Below, in pieces: positions 1 to 13,500 of a DNA stretch of 62,000 bases. The notes beneath the pieces are model-generated. The model saw only the letters and a list, made by a program, of their open reading frames with translations, did no database searches and had not been told where the DNA came from. Position numbers and translations under genes: made by a program. Every line of letters starts with the position of its first letter. Position 1 is the first letter of the stretch. The stretch is from Gnetum montanum (lineage: Eukaryota; Streptophyta; Gnetopsida; Gnetales; Gnetaceae), in contig MNCI01036718.1 of assembly GCA_015680685.1 (NCBI GenBank), positions 646,674-708,673 of the forward strand, given 5' to 3'.

Positions 1-94
1 CGCGTACACGATATCGCAGGAGAAGACGCGATATCGCGTCGGCCGCGATATCGCGTACGCGATATCACGGCCTAGTGTAAGTCGCGTCTCATCA
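1..94. repeat. LTR terminal fragment with palindromic GATATCGCG units
   Basis: The window opens inside an LTR end. It holds several GATATCGCG units, including the perfect 20-base palindrome GATATCGCGTACGCGATATC at about 47-66, and ends in CTCATCA, matching the ends of the LTRs at 20215, 26473 and 43053. The purine-tract signature that follows the LTRs of elements A and B (TACCCCCATGACT on this strand) is absent after position 94. It is therefore unclear whether this is the 3' LTR of element D or a separate solo or partial LTR. Confidence 0.75.
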
Positions 95-2589
95 ACCTTT
101 TTCAAACTTATATTATAACTTTGTTGCCACCATAATAATATATATAATGTTTTTAATTATGCCCCACCCAAGCTTGTAGCTTAAAGATGAAACATTATTT
201 TCTCCAATGTGGTATGAGTGCGAGGGCTTGTACCTACTCTGTTGTCACTACCACCTTGCTTTTTGGCACATAACCAATGTAGAGATGGTGTCACCGTGAT
301 GAAAATGCATGTGTTTAGAGAAAAACCTTATTTGGCATCCATAGTGCATTGATGCATGTTCTATCAATTGCAAAGTTGCTCAGAAATTCTTTGAGCTTCA
401 CCTATTAGCTCATTCTTGTCCAGCAACTATCGACGCTCCAAGCTCCATTGCTATTGGAACTAGCCATGTTTCTAGCCATCATGGTCTTATGCATTGGTGT
501 TGTCTCTGCCGTTTCCATTGGCATTGAGATTGGGACTACTTATCTTGCTCATTTGGTTATTTGAAATCATTTTTTTAAGATTTTTATTTGGCCCTCTCTA
601 GGCTACATTAAATAGTCATTAAATTATTAGTTCATCCTTCTATGTTTCTAGCTTAGCCCTGGTCATGCTACTAATGTTACTGCACATTAGGGTTGTCTAT
701 TTTCATTTGAAAATTGTAGTTGTCACTATTAAATCCTCCATGCACAGGTAAGTGGAAAATTCATCAATTGTGACAATTATGCAAGGAAGAGCCACAATGC
801 AGTGTTACTTGTAAAATTCATTGTTATTTACTTGAGTAGATGCTACAGACGAAAAAAATTTGAGTAGAAAAGATCATTTATAGAAATCTTCCAATCATGG
901 TCACCCATCTTAACATTAATTCTTTGCCCCTATTACCATTTGGATGCTTTTTCTCCCTTTAAACTACCACATATAATTAGAGTACATCCTAGATGTTTTT
1001 GTGTTTTCATATGTGTGTGAAAGAACTCATTTCTCTTGGAATTCATCTTAGGCAGCAAAAATCCACTCAATGGTGCAATGGTTAAAATGATGAGTTGTGT
1101 TAATCATTTTTGTTCTTTTTTAGGGCAAGAATTTTGATTTGATGATGTTGACTTTTGATTTATTGTTGCTCCAATAACTTAGGATATGATTTCATGAACA
1201 AGAGCAAACCTATACTATTTCCCAATTTCAATTATTTTTCCACTTCCCAAAGTAGAAATTCAATAGTTAATCATAGAGGATTTCTCATGGTATCATTATG
1301 GTGCATTTCTCAAACTTTAAACTTCAAATTGTTGATATCATAGTTGTAGGTTTTTGTCTAAAATGCTCATTTCAAATTGATTATTTTCACCAAAACTTTA
1401 AACATAAGGGCCTTGTAACAAACTTATCTTGCATGATGGATTTAACCTTAAGAAAATGGAATGTTAATTGCCAATGTATCTATTAGAACCCAGAAATCCA
1501 AAGATACTGAAAACTAAAAAAGTAATCCATCTCATACTCCCAATTAAAACTCCCTATGAATAAATAACAACCATATTAAAAAGAGAACCACTAAATAAAT
1601 CATTTACCTAAAACTTAGACAGGCAATGTTACTTATGGTCCTCATGTGCATATCTTTTTATCCCTATATATTTTTATAAGAAGCTTGCCATATCTATTTA
1701 TTTCATATTCCTACTCCATAAAATGGCTAAAATGTGCCAACACAGGTATGGGTAACATGTCTTTCTAGTGGAGCCCCCAAAAAATTTTTATTCTATGCAT
1801 TTATTATGTGTTTATTGTGTCAACCTTACCAGAGGACTACCTTCAAGCATGGATAACATGTCTTTTCTAGTGACATGGTAAGGTAGTACTTATTGTAGAT
1901 ATACTCTATTTTTCTTTAGAACTCAAGTGAATAATACAACTTAACATTAAGATAAAATTTATTGTAGTAGCCTTGGGGAATCTACAAATACCTGTGATGT
2001 CACACCGTTTTCATTCCCACTTGGTTCTTTACTCTTCTATTCAGACATAATGATCACAAATTTATTTTAGTTTTATTGTGAAGAGAATATCATTATGGCC
2101 ATGGTAAGAACCTTTTATTATTAAAAATGAATGGATGGATGATGTGGTCTCATTGTATATAGAATTAGTCTTCCAATGAGTTGATAATATAGGATAATAT
2201 TCACATTATTGGGACTACTTCTTATGTCATTCCTTGCACTTTATTAGAAAAATCAATTAAAATATGTATAAGAAAAATGATGGAAAATTGTAGAAGAATG
2301 ACAATAATAGTAAAAATGATAAAAATGGGAAAATGTAAAAAGAATTTAAAAGATATCAAACAATAGAAAATGATTAAGAAATGAAAAAAAAAGTATAAAA
2401 GAATAGAAAAGATATCAAAGAATGTAAAAAAGTAAAAAGAAAAGAAAAGGTTCAATGTGTAAGTATCCAAGTGGACACTCACACAACTATTATTGGAAAT
2501 TGTTATCTAGAAGATGAAACTAGCTAAAGATGGTTCAATAGACAAGGTAGAATTCATAGAGAAGTCAAGATATTTGTGGAATGATTTGA

Positions 2590-3760
2590 CTTGTTAAGTA
2601 TTAACCAAGATAAGCCTTTGTGCATTAGTTGGATGGTAAATGTGTATAGCACTTGAGTAGTAAGTTGCATGGACAATATAGGATCCTTCCCAAAGGGTTT
2701 GAAATTTAGTTCTTTGTGGAACATGTTTGGGATTATAGTAAAGGACTTTATCACTAGGCTTAATAAACACTTGTCTTATGCTTGCATCATGCCTACATTT
2801 TGGAGTATTTCTTGTGAACCTCATTTCTTATCAATGCTACAACTCGATTTTCATCCAAAAAGTTAAGATTCATAAGACATTCCTTCTAAACTATGTCTAG
2901 GTCTAGGTCAAGTATACTGGCAATAGCTAACATTTTGAGCTCTACTAGGATTGGTAGGATCAGAGGTTTTTCATAGAGTAGTTCATAGGGTGAGTACCCA
3001 ATAGGGAGTTTCCATGTGGACCCATATGCCCACATAGCATTGTACAGCTTAGTGCTCCAATCCTTTTGAAATCAACTAACATTTTGAGTTAATATTCTTG
3101 TGAGTTCCCTATTAGTTACTCCTTCTTGGCCATCAACTTGGGGGTAATATGGTATTTATGATTAACCCCAACGTGTTGCATCATCCTCTTGAATGTAGCT
3201 CCCATGAAGTGGGTTTTGTTATTAGATATCAATATTTTGGGTACTTCAAATTGATTCACCACATGTTATTGGAAGAATTTAGTGACTATACAATCTCTGG
3301 CTATAGCTACTTATGCCCACTTGGTTCGATAATCAATGGTAACTATGATGTAAGATTTCCAATTGGACATTGATGTGATGGACCCCATGAAATCAATTTT
3401 CTAGATATCGAATGGTTCTAATGGTTGTATCCATTACTATGGATCTTCATTTCTAGCCATTAGTCCTCCATCACATTAACAACTTTCACAAGATTAGGTG
3501 AACTCATGTGCATCCTTGAATATGATAAGCCAAAAATAGCCTAACATCATCAACTTTAGTGTTGTTCTACATCCTACATAGTCACTACTACATGATCCCT
3601 CATGTACATCTTGTAGAGTTCATTGTTGGCTCTCCTCTAAAACACACCATCTCACTAGTCCATCCACACATATCTTGTAAATATTTCCATTAATTTTCAT
3701 ATACCATTTAACTTGGTGGAGGAACTGTTCTCTTTATTTTTTGTTCCACTCAATAGGAAG
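2590..3760 (-). pseudogene. Element D integrase remnant
   Basis: Conceptual minus-strand translation gives, in order: a zinc-binding HHCC-like stretch ending in GYFWLIIFKDAHEF (about 3500-3600); a core with DFMGS, then ITIVIDYRTKWA and later TNRELTRILTQNV (about 3100-3430); then WAYGSTWKLPIGYSPYELLYEK (about 2950-3060); and a C-terminal IKPSDKVLYYN plus GSYIVHA segment (2594-2824). These match Ty3/gypsy integrases, which insert the DNA copy into the chromosome. Several in-frame stops and frame changes make it inactive. The aspartate usually seen in the SDNG-like motif reads SNN. Confidence 0.8.
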
Positions 3761-4030
3761 CTCTTGTGTAGTAAGGTAAGTCACATAATTCATAGTCCAT
3801 GACTTTTCTATTGAGTTAATAACCATTGTTGTTCTTGTAAATAAGTTTTTGTCAGAAAATCAATCTAATAGGGGTTCATCCTATTCTTGTGGTTCCCATA
3901 TTAGTCTTGATAAATGATTAGCTACAACATTTGTAGTGCCCTTTTTATCTATCATGATGATGTCAAACTTCTATAATATCATAAGCCATCATATCATCCT
4001 TGAACTAACTATTTGTTTATTCATCAAAAA

Positions 4031-5090
4031 TCAAATGGCACCATGATCTATGTGGATATAAATAGGATACTCGAGCACATAATGTATGAATATTTCAAGT
4101 GCATACACCATGGCCATAAGCTCCCTTTCTGTAGTGGTGTAATTAAGTTGTTCCCTAGTGATGCTTTGACTAGCGCAGCATATGTAATATGGTCTTTTTT
4201 TATCATCAAGATAAGTGAGTACTACTCCCTGTGCATAGTCTAAAGCATTTTTCATAATGTGGAAAGGCTTAGACCAATCTAGAGCTTGAAGGATTGGTGT
4301 TTCAATTAGTTTCTATTTTAATGTCTCAAATGCCTTCTCACATTGTTCTATCCATTGGAATTATGTACCTTTCTTTTTAAGTTCTACTAGCAACTTTAAG
4401 ATCTTCAAAAAATTCTCAATAAACCTTCTATAATATCTTATATGGCTAATGAATGATCTAATATCCTTAATAGTTTGTGACCACTTAGTGATATTTTAAA
4501 TGACTCTTATCATATTAGAATCTACCTCTATTCTTTTTTGAGATATTTTATGCCCTAGGACAATACCATCTTGGACCATTAAATGGCTTTTCTACTAGTT
4601 GAGCTTTAGTTTAGTTTCAACACATATTTTTCAAACCTACTCTAGTTAGTTCAAGGCTTGTTTGAAGTATAGTTTGTATGTGGAAAATCATCCATGGATA
4701 CTTCCACTCCATTGCCATTTTTTTTATGGAAGATACTTAGTACAAGTCTTTGAAAGGTAGCGAGAGCATTGCACAAGCCAAAATGCATTTACTTGTCAGA
4801 AAATATCACCTATGAACTAGTGAATGTGGTACCCATTAAGGAAACTATGGTACTGATGTCCTACAATAGTATCAAGGACTTAGTCTACATCAAATGTTGT
4901 TGAATTCAACAATCAGAAGTCGATGTAGATCCTCCACTTATCACCTTTTTTTGGGACCATGACTAAGAGACTAACACATTCACTATCTACTATTAAGTAG
5001 ATGAACCCTACTTTTAATCGCTTTTTTGATTCTTGTTTGATCACTTTTTTAAGTTTATGGTTTAGTCTTCTTTGTGGTTGGTGGTGACAT
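4031..5090 (-). pseudogene. Element D reverse transcriptase and RNase H remnant
   Basis: At 4031-4255 an open minus-strand stretch contains SQSITREQLNYTTTERELM and later IHIDHGAI, the RNase H core of Ty3/gypsy elements. At about 4690-4795 the same strand reads FGLCNALATFQRLVLSIF followed by VEVSMDDF, the RT palm region with a MDDF active site as in Athila/Tat elements. The product would have copied element RNA into DNA. Stops and frame changes between and inside these blocks show it is dead. Confidence 0.82.
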
Positions 5091-5689
5091 TTGATAGTTG
5101 GGTCTATATAAATTCAGTGTTGACATATGCATGGATCTATACCTGTTATTTCATGATAAGACCATGAAAATGTTGTTATTCATTTATTCACCACTTCTAA
5201 TAATCTTCTATTTTGGTCTTTATCAAGATTACCATTGATAATTATCAGTTTATTGTTATTTAGAAAATCATACTCTAGTACATCCAATAGAGCTTTCAAT
5301 TCTAAAGGTTCTGGTTCATACTGGTCTTAGGTCTCTAACTGTCCCCATTCAATGTCTTCTTCTTGATATGATTGTACATAAGGATGTTTCCTTCTTAGCT
5401 ATTCTAACCTCTCAATTTCTTTAACATAGGCACTTATGATTTTATTCAATGGTTCCATGCACATGTCAGAATCTGTCTCTTTTTTAGTAATCATCCATTG
5501 GTTTCCTTCTTGTTTTATGGTTGTTGCATACAAACATTGTTGCACACACATATCTTCTATACATTAATTGCATATTATATTGGTTTCTTATTTTATGACC
5601 CAAATTTTCCACATACAATTATACCTATTATCGTTATATGTGATACATGGACCTTTGTGGCTTTGTACAATTCTAGCTTCATCTTCCTT

Positions 5690-6261
5690 GAAAGTTTCTA
5701 AGGACAAGTCTTTGATTCCCAACTTAGTGTCCACTATGCTAAGCCATGCTCTTCCCATAATTATAGGAAATTCACCCTTGTTTTTTCCTAAGTGTATGAC
5801 AAGAAACTCAACAAGGTAGGACCAACCACTAATGATTATAATAACATCCTCTACTTATCCAAGTGGAATAGCAATTGACTAGTCGGTAAGCTCTAGTATA
5901 ATATTGCTCTTTTTTAGTGGAGGAAGATTGTAAGCTTTGTACATGTCTTTCCAAATCAAATTTACTACTAACCTAGAATCTAGTAGAGCCTTACATGGTT
6001 TGTTTCTACTATTTGGAGATATACTAAGGAACTTGTTGGATTTGTTATTTTCTTAGGAAGTGCTCCTACCTTGATCCAATGCATTACAGTTTGAGTGAGC
6101 ATGACAGTGGTCAAATTTAGATCCATAGAATGTGGAAGCTTGGCATTCCCTTGAGGAGTATGCATAGATGGGGCTAATGTAGATGAAGTTCCCATCCTTT
6201 GAACCATTTCTAGACTTGTTTTGAAAAATGGGCATTTCCTGGATCTATGTTCATTTACCAT
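5690..6261 (-). pseudogene. Element D aspartic protease region remnant
   Basis: The open stretch 5980-6261 contains MLTQTVMHWIKVGALPKKI followed by SSLVYLQIVE, clearly the same block as MLTHTVTDWIKVGHLPRKL / SPLIYLQV in element A. Further similarity to the element A protease continues leftward to about 5690 in shifted frames. It lies between gag and RT, as expected for the retroviral-type protease that matures the polyprotein. It is broken by frameshifts. Confidence 0.7.
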
Positions 6262-6889
6262 TACATCCTCTTATGTATTGACTACCCTGGTAGCATTCTT
6301 TTTCTATGATTATGTTTGCAATTATCCTTGCATAACTAGTGGTGGCACTAGTTGAATTGAGGAACCAGTTGTTGGCTGATGTGCATAAGAATTGAGGTCC
6401 ATTTATGATGTATTGGCTCTATGATACTCTGGTAGATAATAGTGAGAGAAGGTATGAACTAAAGCATTTCTTAGAGAGATTGAACATTGAATGTAATATC
6501 CATAAGGGTTTGGTTGCCTATATGGATATTGCTACCTTGGTGGTGGCATTCCCCACACTTGTGGTTGTTACCATTGTTGTTGATATTGCTCTTGTGGTTG
6601 AGGATAGGCTCCACTTGGATAATATGATGATTGATAAGGTTGTAGAAAGTTACCCTATGGGTAATGTAATCATCTTGACATCTATTTCTTGATAAAATCT
6701 TAGGTTAAGCACATATACCCTAAACTCTTGCAAGTGGGCCATAACAAGGCAACATCCCTTAGAATGTTCATATTGGCACACCTTACATCCTTCTTCATCT
6801 TTCAAACTAGAGTTGATTACTTCTTCAATCGCAACAACTTTTCCTCTATGTTTGTAGTTCTCTCATCCAATGTCTCTTCTTTTCTTCCT

Positions 6890-8440
6890 TTTTTATATTT
6901 TTTTTCAAAGCTTGTTCAATATTTTCTTCTACTATCTTGAGTGTAGTAGCAAAATTTTCATCCATTGAATCTCACATTTTCTCTATCTTTGTCACAATAT
7001 CACTAACCAGTTTTCATATGGGTAGAGTCTTCTTTTGAATGGCAGCCTCCAAAGTTTCTTCTTCCTATCTATCACACATTCTCATGTCCCTTTTTCTTAT
7101 TATGGGATCTTGATTATACTCTTCTACCAATTTTCGTTTCTTTAATTCTCATTCCTCTTTGGCTACGTGGTCTATTAGTCTTTAGATTTAATGGATTGTC
7201 ATTTTTGATAATCTGCCTTTGGCATATACCCTAAGGATTTCTCTAGTCTTGTTTCTTAACCCATCAATGATATGCCTAAGTTGCTACCTCTGAGAAAATC
7301 CATGGCTTGGGCATCTACATAGTAATGAATAGTACCTATCCATTGTCACATTAAGGGATTCATGTGTTCCTTTCTTCCATCCTTGAATTTGTTTTCTTAA
7401 ATTGGACACTCTGGAATAGGTCTGATATTTTTCATTAAAAAGCTTTAGCATGGTACTTCATCTTCATATTGTTTCTAGTTCTAAAGATTGATACCAACTC
7501 TCTACTACCTTGATGAATATTCTAGAAAATAACTTTAACTTCTACCAATCATTCTCAATGTTCTGAAGGGCACATGCACTATGGAATGCTTGGAGGTGGT
7601 GTTGTGGATCTACATTGTATTCACCTTCAAACTTGGGAATGTTATTAATATCTAGACACTTGATGAAACTATCCCTTTGTAGGGATATACAATACTTCTC
7701 TTATATTAATCATATTTCAAGCAGCCAATAAGGGTTCTTAATGATCTTCATGTTTGTAAACTCTATTATAGTTATGACCCCTTCGATGCTCATAATGATG
7801 TTCCCTTTCCTCATGCTTGATTTTGTCTCTTCTTTCTCCATAGTTGTCTTTCTTATCATCATGAGACCTTTGATGTACATGTCTTTCATGCTTCCCTTGT
7901 CTTTCTCTATCATAGTTCCTTGGTCTTTATTCCTCCTATCAAATTCCATAGATAAACTTGAGGAGGAGAAGGAAGAAATTGGAGAACAATGTCAGCTGGT
8001 TCTCCTTCTATGACTCCTTGATTCATTCTCTTTGGGTTTTGTGGAAGCTTTAGGCCTTGAGCTCTACCTAAGTTTGGAGTCTTCCATATCTCTCCTAGGT
8101 GTTTCCACAAGAGCCAAGTATAGTTGTATTTTGATAGGTTCCTCTAGATGAATGATTGGTGTCTATGAATGAGATTCATGAGTTTGGTGGAGTTCTTCCA
8201 TTATGAATGTATCATCATTTGTTTCTTCTAGAACAATAGTGTGAGGCACTTTCTTTCCTTTATTATGTTCGTGTCTTGTCTCCATGGCGACATCCCTTCT
8301 TACTTGTGCTTTTGTAGGTTGATATGGCCTAGTCATTTGTTTAGTGATATGGTATCCTTCTTGTGCATGGCCAAGGTTCAACCTCATTAAGGTTGCTTGC
8401 AGCATTCCTAGTGTAGAACATTTGAGAGGCAAAATAATGT
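6890..8440 (-). pseudogene. Element D gag remnant
   Basis: The block around 7190-7450 translates on the minus strand to a decayed copy of the gag segment seen in element A (WKQG...PLDATMGRYYALL...IDGLRHETR). Open stretches at 7710-7949, 7910-8110 and 8163-8432 are its basic, low-complexity N-terminal part. Gag forms the particle that packages element RNA. Multiple frame breaks; the true start is not recoverable. Confidence 0.65.
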
Positions 8441-8766
8441 TGTCCTACAAATCTCTCCACCTTAGTTGTTCATCCTAGTGGAAGACAAATGTGAAATTAG
8501 GATAGTATGGATCGGTGTGAGCATAGGAAATTCTTGTTTGCATGGGAGCACTCCAGTCACCTTCATCATATCCTTTGTCATGACTCTTATGAGTTTCTTT
8601 GACAATTAGTGACTTTTCTTTAAGTTTAGAAACCATATTATGCTTTCTAACATTTTTAAGTATGTGTATGTAGTTTAACGAAATTAATTCAAGTGTGAAA
8701 AATAGGCTTTGTGATTCTTAATACAACAAACTCTACTAAATCAACTACTAAGTAAACATTGACACA

Positions 8767-8785
8767 TCCTCAACAATGATGCTAA
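8767..8785 (-). other. Primer binding site, tRNA-Asp type (element D)
   Basis: TCCTCAACAATGATGCTA on the plus strand directly abuts the LTR start TGATGAG at 8786. It matches the 3' end of plant tRNA-Asp (TCCCCGGCAACGGCGCCA) at 11 of 18 positions, and all seven differences are transitions, as expected from deamination of methylated cytosine. Confidence 0.6.
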
Positions 8786-9655
8786 TGATGAGTGATTAGG
8801 TATTCCAACACTCCACCATACAAGTCACAAGTGCACACACATGACTAGATCATAATTTATGGATGGCAATGTAAATTTGCTAGTGGTTAATAGTTGGTTT
8901 GCAATCGGTGTCTTCTCACTTTGAGTTAGTGAAGTGTAAGTTACATGGCTAACTTTTAGTGAGGCATACGATATTATGATGTTGTGGGGTTAAATTAATC
9001 CTAAGTGCTTTCATAATGAAGATAATGAGAATAAAGTCTAAGTCTAAGTGATAGTTGAAATGTAAACCTATTCTATCCTATGACGTTAAGCATCTGTTCC
9101 TAGTTTGGTGTACACGTCATGGGCTCATGTATCCATTATTGGAATTACCAAGTGAGTTCATTACTAAGCGAACCAAGTAAAATCACTACTAGGTTACCAA
9201 AAAATTATACTTAACGCTTGAAACCAATCATACACATTCTACCTTATTAATGAATGTGAAAAAAGTGAAGTACTTAACAAATGTAAAGAACTAAACTAAA
9301 GTAAACATATTAAAGAAATGAAAATTAAATTAAGTAGAAAATAAAGAAACTAAGTGTAATGCTGCAATGGTGAGAAACAATCTCAATTTTTATTTCCGAC
9401 CATGAATTGTGCCTAAGTACAATCCACTCGAACAAAGATTTTGTACAGCTATTTAACACCACACTACAAGCATTCACTCTATCGCTAAGTCTAAGTCACA
9501 AAAATAAACTGTAGGAATTTCACTAAGGGTGGAATGAAAGTCATTCCATTAAGGTGACTAAGGGTTGGTATTTATAGTGTTGACCATGGTCCTCTACATC
9601 ACATCAACGATGATGTATGGAGAGGTGCAATGTTGTAGATACAATATCATGGCTT
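8786..9655 (-). repeat. LTR of element D (5' LTR)
   Basis: Starts TGATGAGTGATTAGGTA, matching the start of the LTRs at 19432, 25667, 42188 and 48021. It shares with them the blocks around TTTTTATTTCCG and CACTAAGGGT and a TATA-like TATTTATAG at about 9580. The palindromic GATATC cluster has decayed to GATACAATATCATGG near the end, so the right boundary is approximate. Confidence 0.65.
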
Positions 9656-10597
9656 ATGAAAAATAGGTTTTATCAAGTATCATGGATATAATTAAGCAAA
9701 ATAAGAAATTTAGGAATATATGTACACCCTAAGATATATAGTTAAATTAGAATTTTATAACTCAATGTTGTCTATCAAAATCTAACCCATAACTTGCAAG
9801 CTTTCAAACCTCCTTGTTGTCTTTATACTCATACATCCTTCAAAAGTGAGTGGTCATTTAGGGTAATATGGGTTGTTCCCCGCTTATCCCTCATTGTCTC
9901 ATTGGCTAACAATGTCGTACTACTTACACAACTTATACTAAAGAGTGTTTTACCCCTAGACAATCCAGTCAACTACTCTGCCTCAACGCAACGCATTTTG
10001 GGGAGAAGTAACTAGCTTTGGGTTTGAGTGGCATTTCACCCCTAACCACAACTCATATGTTGATTTTGCAACATAAGTCGTTTTGGACCTCGGAGGGAAA
10101 ATGCCATAAATTAAATAAAGAAACATGTGAAATACCATGAAAAAGCACCAACGGCTAGAAATAAAAAATGCATCAAGAAATGATTAATGCAAATGGCTGA
10201 ACGGTTAAGGGTGCATCTTCTTTCATGTAAGGCACATTCTCTGTAACCAAATCATTGAAGCGTGAATAGGTACGTCAGAGATATACCAAGACATCCAGTT
10301 GCGCAATCTCCTAGACATTCGAAAGAAGTAATGGTGTACTAGGGAGCAACCCTCAAAATTCATGAACCGAAAGAAACGATCATGTTCTGTAATTTGAGGG
10401 TGCAGTAAATATCATTCAACTAGATGTTTTTAGGAAGAAACAGAAGGTCTAAACTCAAGCTCTTTTGGCACTTGATCTTGTTTCTCACATCTGTAATCTG
10501 ATCTGGGATCATGAAAATTTGTTGGTACCTTGAATACCCAGGAAAGAGTATCTGAAACAAAATGCCGGGTTAATTGTCGCGGGGCATTTGCGGAAAC
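9656..10597 (+). promoter_or_regulatory. Upstream region of the OB-fold gene
   Basis: No convincing coding. The part at 9710-9790 resembles 61585-61650 (shared TAGAATTTTATAACT followed by TATCAAA), so some of it is repeat-derived. From about 9990 the sequence is less AT-rich and unlike the flanking repeats, and probably holds the promoter and 5' untranslated region of the next gene. I see no clear TATA box. Confidence 0.35.
10562..10573 (+). promoter_or_regulatory. Possible 3-codon upstream ORF (ATG CCG GGT TAA)
   Basis: A minimal ORF of Met-Pro-Gly-stop lies 24 bases before the chosen start codon of the OB-fold gene, in the same frame. Its TAA also shows that the main frame cannot extend further upstream in this exon. 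If transcription starts upstream of it, it could lower initiation at the main ATG. The transcript start is unknown. Confidence 0.3.
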
Positions 10598-13500
10598 ATG
10601 GATGCATTTGGGTGGTTTGGACCCCTGGTTGATCTCTCTGCAACATCAACTCACATTGGGGCTTATGTGCAGCTTCTCGCATTTGTTCATCAATTTCGCG
10701 GCATACAGGTTAGTTATTGTTGCTAACCAAAATTCCTCGAACAATTCGATGCTTTAAAAAAAACTCTTGCTGCATTTGTTCGTTTTCTCTATAAATTATG
10801 TTTATTTGGATGAAAAAGAATCCGATTAATCCAGTGGAAATTTTCACTTTCAATACCTGAAATTTTTGTCTGTAGAAACTGAAAACCACGGACGGAAGGG
10901 AAGTGTCCAAGGCAACTGTTATTATAGGTGACGACACTTTTCCATTTTTTGAAATTACCCTATGGCAGAAGCAAGTTTACTGGAAAATATCTGCCGGAGA
11001 TCTCATTATTTTGCATAGTAAGCATGCTGTCACAATTTTTTACGTTTGTTTCGTTTTCGCAATTATCATACATGCCTGTGGACGCATAAATCTATGAATT
11101 TTTCTGGCCAACATACTGCTTATGTGTCAAGATTCGTATTTCTCTGTGTTAATATTTCATTTTATTAAAAATTTTCCCCCAAATGATAATGTTATTTGTA
11201 CATCAATTAACTTAACTCGAACGCAGTTTGCATTTGTCGGACCTAACTTTCTGATATTGCTTTTTAGCATATTTCGCTTAGCTTTAAATGAGCAACACTT
11301 AGACGCTTCTTGACTGTTATAACTTGGACTGCAAATTCTTAGTTAATTCTAACAAATCCCTGACATGGCTTTTCATTACTATGTTGGAGAATGTCAAGTT
11401 CTTAAACCGTGGGTATTAGTTTTTATTCTATTTTTTTATGTTGCAGATATGAAGATAACAAAATTCCGAAATCTCATCACGGCATCAGCTATTCAGCAAT
11501 CATCATGTTCAACACTACTTAAATTTCATGAGGTGTTATCCCGTGATGGTAACCACCTATAAAGCTTGTATTTGAATGTGCAAAGAATTTCCAGGAATTT
11601 GAATTGATAGTTTATTTAATCTTTTTTTTATTTGAAAATTTGCATAAAATCCAAGCTCCAAGCAAACTGTATTAAAATTCCCAAGTAAGAGTATGCAGGT
11701 TCTTGATACACCTTCTGCCCCACCCTGTTAAATTGAAGGGGACTCTTTTTTATTCAATATTTATAATTTTTAAACTAAACACTTAGTTCTTTAGTTGGTA
11801 ATGTGCAAGGGTTCCATAAATATCGAAATCTTTAAACTAGTGATTTGCAGACATTAGTATTTATATATCAGCAATTTGATTTTTAGGTGTGGATGGTATT
11901 AATGTAAAGGCTCAAATGTCACCTGTTTTAAAGGAAAAATTGGACAGGGTAATGAGATGGGCACAACTAACACAATATACCCTTCTGTCATTCTTGCAAA
12001 AGTTGCGTGAACAAAAGGTATGATCTGGTGTTTGGATGATGCTTCTTTACCATTTATGGAAAAGTTCGGATGAAATCTGTGTACACAGGAGTTTTCATTT
12101 TATTCTTTTTATTATCTGTATATACTTCACATTCGCACCTTGATGACTAATTTTCAATGAAAAGAGCCTTGTAATCTTATGTATCAAGTCACTTCCCAAG
12201 TAACATGAATCAAATCATTGAACAGCCAAATTTTTAACTTTGCTTTTCAAGCTACATGATTTCAATACTTTGATATTTTTTATCATTCAAATTCAATTTT
12301 GATGGCTAATCGGTCAGTTACGTTCAGGAAATTGGACATAATGCAAATGGAAATGAAAAAAGTCAAAGAAACTGGTCAGCATCTTCAATAAAAAAATTGA
12401 CACATTGTTCATCTATTGCTGATTTCTCTTCTTCAAAAGAAGCATGTCTAGTAAGCTTCTTTGGGAACATTGGAGAGCTCTGTTTGCCGGTTAACATGCA
12501 AAATTCAGATTTTTCTTCATGTTTGAAGGATTGGATATTTGTTGGCAAGAATCTTCTCAAGCAATCAGAAAGGAAAATTGCAGAAGTATTTCTGGCCAAA
12601 GGATGCAAAAATTGTGGTTTTCCTATGTATGAAAAAAATGGCAGGTATAACTTTCTCACTAATGCATCTCAATCCAATGAAATAAGCATAGGTAAATGAT
12701 TTTTAGCTTCTTTGAATGTTGGCATATCTGCATGAAATGTTCAGCTTTTCATTTTACAGTATGTCTTGTTAAAGCTGCATAGCTTCATGTCCTGCCAGGA
12801 AAATTATGTTTGTAATCAGATGGGAAAAGTTAGTTATTTGTCCATGAAGGCCAGTTTGGTTTTTACTCTTTCTGCGGAAGTGTCAATGACTGTTTATTGT
12901 TGTGACAGTTATGGAACTCCACACCAGAGTACACTGCCGCCTAGCTGTAGCAGTAATGTCAGCGAACACCATCAAATTGGCTGGATATACAGACCATTTT
13001 TAGTAAGTTTATTGTAGAATAAACATGAGCATTCTAGTTACAGGTCATCATTGTTTTATGAAATAATATATAACTGGCTTGATATCTGAACAGATCCATA
13101 TATGGGATCATTCTGCACACGTCCCTGTTCTTGTTAAAAATCCTGCGGCTCAGCAAATCTTTGGCAATATTTCAGCTGATAATCTCTCTAAAGATTTGAA
13201 AACTTTTCAGCATTCCAGCAGCAGAAATAATGTTGATTTTTCTTCCGTTCGAGATTGTTCATCCACTTCAAGTCAAGGGATGACAGGTGCTCGGTGCTGC
13301 ATCCCAAACAGTGTTAAATTAAATGCATTAGGCAAGGCCATCGGTGAGCAAGAATATCAACAGGATATCATGGCATCATCAAGAAAGAGAGAACCCATAT
13401 TTGAATTGAATCCTAGAGAAGCTAGGGCTACGATTGTTTTTCTGAAGGTTTTCTGTGTTATTATCCGGTCCCTTCTTAATAAGGATAGAAACAGTCCATT

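Larger units (their letters stand above)
95..9655 (-). mobile_element. Element D: decayed full-coding Ty3/gypsy retrotransposon, Athila/Tat-like
   Basis: Read on the minus strand, the order is LTR (8786-9655), primer binding site, gag, protease, RT, RNase H, integrase and a long 3' untranslated part. Integrase after RNase H marks Ty3/gypsy. The tRNA-Asp type primer site and the MDDF form of the RT active site are typical of the Athila/Tat branch. All reading frames carry many stops and frameshifts. The 3' part at about 1740-2120 resembles the 3' regions of element B (45350-45610) and element A (near 21665), so these are relatives. The left boundary is uncertain; 95-1700 shows no recognisable coding. 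This is the oldest-looking member of its family here. Confidence 0.75.

Noticed and set aside
1-94. GATATCGCG repeats as a satellite array or CRISPR-like repeat
   Set aside because: They recur only at the same end of LTRs of one family, in short irregular clusters, with no regular spacing or spacers.
1155-1486. Open frames at 1155-1486 as coding
   Set aside because: Low-complexity AT-rich frames of about 60 codons without domains, in the 3' non-coding part of element D.
12766-13017. Open frame overlapping exon 6 of the OB-fold gene as extra coding
   Set aside because: It runs through intron 5; the GT-AG junction and the phase of exons 5 and 6 give a better continuous reading.
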